From an uncultured Candidatus Saccharibacteria bacterium (lineage in GTDB: Bacteria; Patescibacteriota; Saccharimonadia; Saccharimonadales; Saccharimonadaceae): a stretch of 11,357 nt of DNA. Made by a program: the position numbers and the translations under genes. Where the stretch lies: assembly GCA_938046495.1 (NCBI GenBank), contig CALIXG010000132.1:1-11357 (forward strand), in the 5' to 3' direction. The notes beneath the pieces are model-generated. The model did no database searches. It was not told the origin of the DNA and saw only the letters and a list, made by a program, of their open reading frames with translations. Below, one piece after another: positions 1 to 6,826 of the stretch (position 1 is its first letter; every line of letters starts with the position of its first letter).

Positions 1-50
1 GTTTTGCTAATTAGAACTAGGCAAATTACGAAAATCAATGGGAGAGAATA

Positions 51-3000
51 ATGAGTGTGAAGCGAAAGTTTCAGCAGAACCATCAAGGTAGGTCATTTTT
101 TCAATATCTATTAACATTTATCTTATCTAATTTTCTTTGCATTCTTTTCAGCCAATCCACCTTTGCTGCACCAAATATTTCTATGTCAATTGTCGGTGAC
201 ACCAATGTGCATGCTATTTTTCCGACTTCAGGCAAGATTGAAACTTCTAAAACCGCCGATATTACGGTGAATTCCGATGGCGTATTTGGGTACAAGCTCT
301 TCATGAGTAGTGACAGCGAGAATACCTCACTTGTCAGTCCAGATGCTAGTAACGCAGACTACATCTCATCTGTCAGTGGCAGTGACAATAAGCTCTCTGA
401 GGATATGCATAATCAATATGGATATAATATCGAGAACACCGATAATAAACTTTATAATGCCATACCTGCCTTAGGTACTCCTGAAATGATTAAACGAGTG
501 AAGACTAAGCTTAAAAGTGCGGATATTATTAAGTTTAATCTAGGTTTTGAATTAGAAAATACTATCACTCCAGGCAATTATAAAAGAAAGCTCATCTTTA
601 GTCTTATTTCAGACGAGCAAGCCTCCGCCCAGTTAGTTAGTGGTCGAGAGATCAATAAAGCGCTCAAACGCCCAACTGGTAGCGCATATGACGATCCTTT
701 AGAATCCCCTCTTTGGAATTATTACGACATCAATATTAGGGTTGGTGTAGAAAAATGCGAAGAGGATATCCCCCCAGAAAATATATCTGTCATCTCCGTC
801 CCAGACTCTGAAGTTGAAGTGTATTTGGGGGTATGGAGAAGTGGCTTCCAATCCGCAAGTTATCATGCCTGCATTTGGAGCTATGCTACGGAATTAATAT
901 TCCCAGAAGACCTCTCTTATATGTATGCTGGCTTCCAAAGTCTTAATGGAGATGCAGGCTTTAGTTTTTATGATGGCAGGTCCGTCTCGATGTTAAACTT
1001 TAAGAAGACCAAAGATATCTCTCATTTGTTTCACACCGCCTCGCCAGGAACTAATTATATAGATACTTCTACCCTAAAATTTTTTGATTTATTTAAAAAC
1101 TCTCCAATTGAAAACGCTGAATCAATCTTCGAAAATTCTGGAGTTTACAAAATCGGATCAGATTTTGAATCTGTTGCAAACAAGGCTAAAAATTTCAAAA
1201 ATGCTTTCAAGGATATGAATACAGGTAATTATGACTATAAAACCACAAATTGGCTATTCAATAATGCCGAAGATACCTCATCGATGTTTGAAAACTTCAA
1301 TATGTCTGAAATAAAATTACCAAATGTCACCTTTGCTAAGGTTAAAAACGCCAACTCCATGTTCAAAAATATCAAATCTCTCAGTACCTTCGATATTAAT
1401 CAGGCTACTTTTGCCGCTGCAGAAGATGTAACTAGTATGTTTGAGGATGTATATTTCAATGATACACTTAAAATGAACAATGCTACTTTTTTAGCCGCGA
1501 AAAATGCATCTAATATGTTTAAGTCGGTGGAAATTAATACAGTCAGTCTACCAAGTGCCACCTTCGATAGCGTAGTTAATGCCAATGCTATGTTCATGGA
1601 ATCAAAAATCAGCACTCTCACTATCAGTCAAGCAACTTTTGCAAATGCTGAAGACATTTCATCAATGTTTGAATCTACTTATGATAAACTTGTTGATATT
1701 AATCTTCAAAGTGCTACCTTTGCACATGCAAAAAACGCTCACCGTATGTTTTACGGGGGGCAAGCCACATCGGTCAATCTGGCTAATGCGGTATTTAATG
1801 AATTAGAAGACGCATCATCGATGTTTGAGGATCAAGATTATTTAACTGAAATAAAACTGCCAAAAGCCACTTTTGATAAAACAAGCAATTTCAACCGGAC
1901 CTTCTTTTCTGTATCTGCGGTCACCACCATCAGCCTGCCAAAAATCACCTTTAGAGCCGCAGAGGACTTAGCAAGTATGTTCCATGATTGCGTTAACATG
2001 ACAACTTTGAATCTAAATCCTTCAAAAATGGTTGCCTCGCATGTTGTCACTATGGCGAGTATGTTTAAGGGAGCATACAGTGTGGCTGAGATTAATCTTG
2101 AAAAACTCAATATTAATGGTGGCACACTTCAGGATATTCAGGAAATCTTTAAGGATAATAGTGCTGCTGAAAAAATTATTTTACCAACTGTTTTCGATAC
2201 TTCAAATGTCACTAATATGGCATCGGCATTCGAAAATTGTCAAAGATTGACCGAGATCGGTAATTATAATCAACTTAATCTAAAAAGCGTCACAAATGCT
2301 AGTCGTCTATTTGCGGATGCTGAAAGTCTTGATTTGAAACAAATTATTCCACTATTAAAAACTGATAGCATTGAAAATGCTTCATTCATGTTCTATCTTG
2401 CATATTCGTCAGCTCCCGTCGCTCTCTCCAATAACTTTAAGACCAATAGTATCACTACCATGCAAAGTATGTTCCAGGGATTCATGACTCCATCTCTTGA
2501 TATTTCGCATTTTAGCTTGGAAAATACCACCACTATGGAGGGTATGTTTAGCGGAAAAGAGGCATCGCTATCATATCCCGTCGGTGGTCAATACTACGCT
2601 GTTTCTGAGGTCATTTGGCCAAACAGCATTCTGAATGCCCCGCATTTAACCACCATGAAGAGCCTTTTTCATGAGAACCATCACATTACTAAGCTCAATC
2701 TACCAAAATTCATTAGTCCAGCTCTCACTGATACTAGTTTTATGTTCTTCAAAATAGACAAAGAAATCACAGCAATAAATGTTGATGGCCTTGATACGCA
2801 GAATGTAGAGGATATGTCTGAGATGTTTGAAGGACTAAAATTCGATCGCGGCAGTCTAGGCGGTAGCTTTGCTCCTAAATTCAAGACTACCAGTCTAAAA
2901 AATATGTACGGTATGTTTTATTATATGAACGTTGATCATCTTGACCTAACTGCTCTTGATGTTTCAAATGTCACTAATATGGAATATGCCTTAAGTAATG

Positions 3001-3266
3001 GATGGCTTATTACGATAGATCTCACTGGCTGGAATACCAGTAATGTAGAAAATATGAAGGATCTATTTAGCTGGCAATATTATCTCACGACAATTTATGC
3101 CTCAGACAGCTTTATCACTACCAAGGTTACGCAATCGGATAGTATATTTAATATGAATGGATATGATAATCTTGTCGGCGGTAATGGCACCCATGCTGCA
3201 GGTCAAGATATTACCTACGCTCGTATCGATCGTCCAGGCAAGCCAGGCGCTTTTACTCTAAAATAG
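51..3266 (+). CDS. Secreted BspA/DUF285-repeat surface protein
   Basis: Encodes a 1071-residue exported protein, probably a surface adhesin or cell-envelope protein. Seen: basic N-terminus (KRK at 4-6), hydrophobic stretch at about 16-33, and a likely signal peptidase I site after A39 (TFA|A). There is no lipobox cysteine. Residues about 41-190 look like the beta-sandwich domain common in exported Saccharibacteria proteins, with a 'GYKLFMSS'-type strand and 'ITPGNYKRKLIFSL' near its end. Residues about 245-300 resemble the lead-in to DUF285 arrays. About 28 degenerate repeats with a 'xxMF' core then run to about 1034. The C-terminus carries the BspA-like end 'NLVGGNGT...YARID'. No LPXTG motif or C-terminal membrane segment is visible, so the anchoring mode is unknown. 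The start is preceded by GGGAGAG at 40-46. Codon use is more AT-rich than in rpoBC. Ligand and exact function are unknown; a role in attachment to a host cell is inference. Confidence 0.85.
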   Translation: MSVKRKFQQNHQGRSFFQYLLTFILSNFLCILFSQSTFAAPNISMSIVGDTNVHAIFPTSGKIETSKTADITVNSDGVFGYKLFMSSDSENTSLVSPDASNADYISSVSGSDNKLSEDMHNQYGYNIENTDNKLYNAIPALGTPEMIKRVKTKLKSADIIKFNLGFELENTITPGNYKRKLIFSLISDEQASAQLVSGREINKALKRPTGSAYDDPLESPLWNYYDINIRVGVEKCEEDIPPENISVISVPDSEVEVYLGVWRSGFQSASYHACIWSYATELIFPEDLSYMYAGFQSLNGDAGFSFYDGRSVSMLNFKKTKDISHLFHTASPGTNYIDTSTLKFFDLFKNSPIENAESIFENSGVYKIGSDFESVANKAKNFKNAFKDMNTGNYDYKTTNWLFNNAEDTSSMFENFNMSEIKLPNVTFAKVKNANSMFKNIKSLSTFDINQATFAAAEDVTSMFEDVYFNDTLKMNNATFLAAKNASNMFKSVEINTVSLPSATFDSVVNANAMFMESKISTLTISQATFANAEDISSMFESTYDKLVDINLQSATFAHAKNAHRMFYGGQATSVNLANAVFNELEDASSMFEDQDYLTEIKLPKATFDKTSNFNRTFFSVSAVTTISLPKITFRAAEDLASMFHDCVNMTTLNLNPSKMVASHVVTMASMFKGAYSVAEINLEKLNINGGTLQDIQEIFKDNSAAEKIILPTVFDTSNVTNMASAFENCQRLTEIGNYNQLNLKSVTNASRLFADAESLDLKQIIPLLKTDSIENASFMFYLAYSSAPVALSNNFKTNSITTMQSMFQGFMTPSLDISHFSLENTTTMEGMFSGKEASLSYPVGGQYYAVSEVIWPNSILNAPHLTTMKSLFHENHHITKLNLPKFISPALTDTSFMFFKIDKEITAINVDGLDTQNVEDMSEMFEGLKFDRGSLGGSFAPKFKTTSLKNMYGMFYYMNVDHLDLTALDVSNVTNMEYALSNGWLITIDLTGWNTSNVENMKDLFSWQYYLTTIYASDSFITTKVTQSDSIFNMNGYDNLVGGNGTHAAGQDITYARIDRPGKPGAFTLK
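1260..2000 (+). repeat. Protein repeat array, 'ATF...MF' class
   Basis: Residues 404-650 of the surface protein hold nine successive units built on x-T/V-F, a seven-residue linker and xxMF. The marker Phe falls at 428, 454, 480, 505, 530, 557, 582, 608 and 634, a period of 25-27 residues. Units mostly alternate between an 'AEDxxSMFE' form and a 'KNAxxMF' form, which hints at an ancestral two-repeat duplication unit. They replace the 'DTSNVTNM' segment of typical DUF285 repeats with 'ATFxxAED'. At DNA level the units are diverged, so the array is old or has been diversified. Confidence 0.75.
2190..3152 (+). repeat. Protein repeat array, canonical DUF285/BspA class
   Basis: Residues about 714-1034 hold repeats closer to the DUF285 consensus: FDTSNVTNM at 715-723, LDTQNVEDM at 914-922, LDVSNVTNM at 969-977 and WNTSNVENM at 994-1002, each followed by an (x)MF/LF-like core. 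Between them are more degenerate units (for example NASFMF, MQSMF, MEGMF, TSFMF). Such repeats form extended leucine-rich-type solenoids on bacterial surfaces; that is family knowledge. The last units run into the C-terminal 'LVGGNGT' cap. Confidence 0.8.
2201..2982 (+). repeat. 20-bp exact direct repeat pair
   Basis: The same 20 bases occur at 2201-2220 and 2963-2982, both in frame and encoding the SNVTNM motif. The identity is longer than the protein motif needs, given codon degeneracy. This may mark a recent shared origin of the two units, or a place where in-frame recombination could shorten the array by about 254 codons. Confidence 0.8.
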
Positions 3267-3283
3267 TTTCAAAAAAATACCCC

Positions 3284-3312
3284 TTGAAAAAATCCCGAAA
3301 ATGCGTTAAAAT
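3284..3312 (+). promoter_or_regulatory. sigma70-type promoter of rpoBC
   Basis: TTGAAA at 3284-3289 and TAAAAT at 3307-3312 are separated by exactly 17 bases, each one mismatch from consensus. The predicted transcription start is near 3319. The promoter begins only 18 bases after the stop codon of the surface-protein gene. It implies that rpoBC is transcribed independently of it, with a leader of about 110 nt. No clear intrinsic terminator separates the two genes, so some read-through is possible. Confidence 0.7.
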
Positions 3313-3318
3313 GGTTAC

Positions 3319-3430
3319 AAGAAGTAGTGTGCCTACTATTAACATGTCTTTTTATTTTAGCGAGATGGAAAGACATAAGTAGCAGTAATCTTCGGCGCTA
3401 AAGATTATTAACACTAAATAAGAGGGAAAA
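3319..3430 (+). promoter_or_regulatory. Structured 5' leader of rpoB
   Basis: Three inverted repeats lie between the predicted start and rpoB. AGTAG/CTACT (3323-3327 with 3333-3337) is a short hairpin. ATGTCTTT/AAAGACAT (3344-3351 with 3369-3376) is a perfect 8-bp arm that can extend inward with A-U and G-U pairs. TAATCTT/AAGATTA (3386-3392 with 3401-3407) has an 8-nt loop. AAGTAG occurs twice (3322-3327 and 3377-3382), so CTACT could pair with either copy, giving alternative folds. None has a following U-tract, so none is an obvious terminator. The match to any known leader class (such as an L10 leader) is not evident. The end of the leader supplies the ribosome binding site AGAGGG at 3421-3426. 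Confidence 0.5.
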
Positions 3431-6400
3431 GTGAGTAAAAAAAGTACCATTCCAGATGGCAGTCGTGTCTTTTTCACTGAAGGAGACAAATTGCCTATCC
3501 CTGATCTTACTGCACACCAGAAAGATTCTTGGGAAGAATTTGTACGTTCGGGTCTACGCGAAGTTTTCACCGAACTCAATCCAATTGATGACTATACTGG
3601 TCAGAAATTGTCACTAAAGTTTAAAGATTATGAATTTAAGGCTCCAAAGCATACCATTCAGGAAGCCAAATATAATCTTGAAACCTACGAAGCTCCTTTG
3701 CACGTCAAAGCAGAACTTCAAAACAAAGTCACTGGCGAAGTCGTCGAGCAGGAAATTTACTTCGGTAATTATCCATGGATGACCGACCGTGCTACCTTCA
3801 TCATTAATGGTACTGAGCGTGTGATTGTTTCTCAGTTGATTCGTTCAGCTGGTGTCTTTTTCACCGCCGAAACCATTGGCATGAAGCGCTATTACGGTGC
3901 TAAGGTGATTCCAGGTCGTGGTGCATGGCTCGAATTCGAGACTGCGCCAAATGGTTGTATCTATGTAAAGATCGACCGCCGTCGTAAAATCCCAGTTACC
4001 ACCCTTCTTCGCGCGCTTGGCGTTGTGAAGGATGCTGATATCAAGGCCAAATTCGAAAATGTCGACACTGGTGCGATTAATTACATCGATTCTACTATCG
4101 ATAAGGATACTACCAGCTCTCAAGCTGCTGCCCTTCTCGAAGTTTATCGTCGTCTCCGCCCAGGTGACTTAGCTACTGTCGAGAATGCTCGTTCTATGGT
4201 TGAACGTACCTTCTTCGACTACAAGCGTTACGATTACTCTCGTGTCGGTCGTTTCAAGATTAACCAACGCTTAGGTTTTGATACACCTAACGACAGTACT
4301 CACCGTACCTTGCAAATGGATGATCTCGTCGCGATTATTGCCGAAATCATTCGCTTGAATAACACTCAAGAGCCTGCTGACGATATCGACTCTCTCTCTA
4401 ACCGCCGTGTGCGTATGGTTGGTGAACTTGTCCAACGTCAATTCCGCCTTGGTATGCTTCGTTTGCAACGTAATATCCTAGACCGCATGTCTATGGTTGA
4501 CGCTAAAGAAAAAGTCACACCATCTCAGCTCCTTAACCCACGTCCAGTGGTTGCTGCAGTTCGTGAATTCTTTAGTACTTCCCAGCTTTCTCAGCTGATG
4601 GATTCCTACAACCCATTCGGCGAGCTTGCTCACAAGCGTCGTCTATCATCTATGGGTCCTGGTGGTCTCACTCGTGAACGCGCCGGTTTCGATGTGCGTG
4701 ATACCCACCCTACTCATTACGGTCGTATCTGTACCGTTGAAACCCCTGAAGGTGGTAACGTGGGTCTTGTATTGAATCTTGCTACCTACGCTCGTATTAA
4801 CGAATATGGCTTTATTGAAGCCCCATATGTTGTTGTAAAAAATGGTAAAGTTACTGATGAAGTTATCTACGTTGATGCTAGTGTCGAACGTGATATGGTA
4901 ATCGCTGATACCTCTGTCAAATTGAACGCCAAAGGCGAATTTGAAGATGAATGGGTCTCCGCTCGTGTGAACGGTCAGCCAGTTCAGGTTGAATCCGCTA
5001 AGGTTACCCACGTCGATGCCGCTCATAAGGAAATTCTCGGTATCTCCGCCGCTCTGATTCCATTCGTGGAAAAGAACCGTGTCGACCGTGCACTCATGGG
5101 TTGTGCCATGCAGAAACAGGCTGTACCTCTTCTCCGCAACCAAGCTCCAACCGTTGGTACCGGTATTGAAAATGATATCGCCCGTGCCACTTCTCAGCTT
5201 ATCGTCGCCGAAGGTGATGGTGTAGTTGAAAAGGCCGATGGTCAATCCGTCATCGTCAAATATGCTGACAAAACTTCGAAAGAATACATTGTCGAGCATT
5301 TCGAACAAACCAACTCTGACCAATGTTACAACCAACGCTGTGTGGCGGTGCGTGGTCAAAAAGTTAAGGCTGGCGATACACTTATTGAAGGTGCTTCTCT
5401 TGAAAATAATGAACTCGCTCTCGGTCGCAACCTTCTCGTGGCCTTCATGCCATGGCGTGGTTACAACATGGATGACGCCATCGTGATTTCTCGCAAGCTT
5501 GTCGAAGATGATACTTTGACCTCTATTAATATTAAAGATTTCGATGTAGAAGTTCGTGAAACCAAACTTGGTCCAGAACAGGTTACTCGTGATATTCCTA
5601 ACGTTTCTGAGCACGCTCTGCGCCACCTCGGTGAAGACGGTATCGTGACTGTAGGTTCCGAAGTGAAGAATGGCGACATCCTCGTCGGTAAGATTACCCC
5701 TAAAGGTGAACAAGAGCTCAGTTCTGAGGAACGTCTCCTTCGTGCGATCTTTGGTGAAAAAGCCAAAGATGTCCGTGATACCTCAGTTCGTATGAGTGGT
5801 GGTACTTCCGGTAAAGTTATCGGTGTCCGCATCTACACTCGTGAACAAGGTCACGAACTCAAGGCTGGTGTTCTCATGCAGATCAAGATTTATGTCGCTG
5901 AAATGCGCAAGATCCAGGTCGGTGATAAGATGGCCGGTCGTTACGGTAACAAGGGTGTAGTTTCCCGCGTACTTAACGTTGAAGATATGCCATTCATGGC
6001 TGATGGTACCCCAATCGACGTCCTACTTTCCCCAATGGGTGTGCCTTCTCGTATGAATCTCGGTCAGCTTTATGAAATCCACATCGGTATGGCTGCTCGT
6101 ATTCTTGGTTACAAGGTTGCCACCCCATCCTTTAACGGTATCCCTGATGAAGTTATTTCAAAGGAGCTTGAAAAGGCTGGTATTGATAGCAATGGTCGTA
6201 CCCAACTTTATGATGGTCTCACCGGTGAACCATTCCACGAAAAGACTGCAGTTGGTGTGATGCACATGATTAAGCTTCACCACATGGTCGAAGACAAGAT
6301 TCACGCTCGTTCGACTGGTCCTTACACTATGGTCACCCAGCAACCTCTCGGTGGTAAGGCTCAAAACGGTGGTCAGCGTTTCGGAGAAATGGAAGTTTGG

Positions 6401-6823
6401 GCGCTTGAAGCTTACGGTGCTGCCAGCATCCTTCAAGAAATGCTCACAATTAAGTCCGATGACGTCTATGGTCGTGCTAAGGCTTACGAATCCATTATTA
6501 AGAACGAACCAATCCAAGGTCCTAAGCTTCCTGAAGGTTTCAACGTCTTAGTCAAGGAACTTCAAGGTCTCGGTCTTAAGGTTGATCTTCTCGATAATGG
6601 GGAAGCACGTGATGCCGACTCTGTAATTGAAGATACTTCTCGCGAAATTGAACGCGCACAAGATGACCGCCAAATTTACGCTAGACACAATGTTCACATT
6701 GAAGATGACAGTAATGACACCATCGATCTTACTGAAGAAGAAACTGAAGAAGCATTAACTGAAGATGGAATATCAATAACAGAAGGAGACGACGAAAGCG
6801 TCGATCTCGGAGAGGAGCTCTAA
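3431..6823 (+). CDS. rpoB: DNA-directed RNA polymerase subunit beta
   Basis: Makes the 1130-residue beta subunit, half of the RNA polymerase catalytic cleft. The length fits lineages without the large E. coli insertions. Seen: protrusion and lobe regions (about 20-370), the rifampicin-pocket segment at about 382-412 ending in GPGGLTRERAGF, TPEGGNVGLV at 438-447, GYNMDDAIVIS at 677-687, GDKMAGRYGNKG at 831-842 with catalytic-site lysines K833 and K841, and the C-terminal clamp segment QRFGEMEVWALEAYGA at 982-997. Residues about 1055-1130 form a long acidic tail. The start is GTG, the only in-frame start after the in-frame TAA at 3419-3421, with AGAGGG just upstream. The E. coli Glu813 position is Asp681, a conservative but rare-looking change. 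Body codons are strongly biased (CGT, GGT, CTT/CTC), typical of high expression; the acidic tail is less so. Overlaps the rpoC ribosome binding site. Confidence 0.98.
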   Translation: MSKKSTIPDGSRVFFTEGDKLPIPDLTAHQKDSWEEFVRSGLREVFTELNPIDDYTGQKLSLKFKDYEFKAPKHTIQEAKYNLETYEAPLHVKAELQNKVTGEVVEQEIYFGNYPWMTDRATFIINGTERVIVSQLIRSAGVFFTAETIGMKRYYGAKVIPGRGAWLEFETAPNGCIYVKIDRRRKIPVTTLLRALGVVKDADIKAKFENVDTGAINYIDSTIDKDTTSSQAAALLEVYRRLRPGDLATVENARSMVERTFFDYKRYDYSRVGRFKINQRLGFDTPNDSTHRTLQMDDLVAIIAEIIRLNNTQEPADDIDSLSNRRVRMVGELVQRQFRLGMLRLQRNILDRMSMVDAKEKVTPSQLLNPRPVVAAVREFFSTSQLSQLMDSYNPFGELAHKRRLSSMGPGGLTRERAGFDVRDTHPTHYGRICTVETPEGGNVGLVLNLATYARINEYGFIEAPYVVVKNGKVTDEVIYVDASVERDMVIADTSVKLNAKGEFEDEWVSARVNGQPVQVESAKVTHVDAAHKEILGISAALIPFVEKNRVDRALMGCAMQKQAVPLLRNQAPTVGTGIENDIARATSQLIVAEGDGVVEKADGQSVIVKYADKTSKEYIVEHFEQTNSDQCYNQRCVAVRGQKVKAGDTLIEGASLENNELALGRNLLVAFMPWRGYNMDDAIVISRKLVEDDTLTSINIKDFDVEVRETKLGPEQVTRDIPNVSEHALRHLGEDGIVTVGSEVKNGDILVGKITPKGEQELSSEERLLRAIFGEKAKDVRDTSVRMSGGTSGKVIGVRIYTREQGHELKAGVLMQIKIYVAEMRKIQVGDKMAGRYGNKGVVSRVLNVEDMPFMADGTPIDVLLSPMGVPSRMNLGQLYEIHIGMAARILGYKVATPSFNGIPDEVISKELEKAGIDSNGRTQLYDGLTGEPFHEKTAVGVMHMIKLHHMVEDKIHARSTGPYTMVTQQPLGGKAQNGGQRFGEMEVWALEAYGAASILQEMLTIKSDDVYGRAKAYESIIKNEPIQGPKLPEGFNVLVKELQGLGLKVDLLDNGEARDADSVIEDTSREIERAQDDRQIYARHNVHIEDDSNDTIDLTEEETEEALTEDGISITEGDDESVDLGEEL
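6811..6817 (+). promoter_or_regulatory. rpoC ribosome binding site inside rpoB end
   Basis: AGAGGAG lies within the last codons of rpoB, nine bases before the rpoC ATG at 6827. Because rpoB stops at 6823, translating ribosomes clear this site only at termination, which suggests translational coupling of beta and beta'. It supports 6827 rather than the in-frame ATG at 6836 as the start. Confidence 0.8.
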
Positions 6824-6826
6824 AAT

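Noticed and set aside
1..50. Promoter for the surface-protein gene
   Set aside because: Only 50 bases are available; no hexamer pair with convincing match and spacing was found, although a ribosome binding site (GGGAGAG) is clear.
3267..3289. Inverted repeat TTTCAA/TTGAAA just after the surface-protein gene as a terminator
   Set aside because: Only six A-T-rich pairs with an 11-base loop and no T-tract; the right arm is better explained as the -35 box of the rpoB promoter.
4646..5713. Long open frame (355 codons) on the minus strand opposite rpoB
   Set aside because: It lies wholly antisense to a perfectly conserved rpoB, has no ribosome binding site or recognisable motif, and arises from the strong codon bias of the sense gene.
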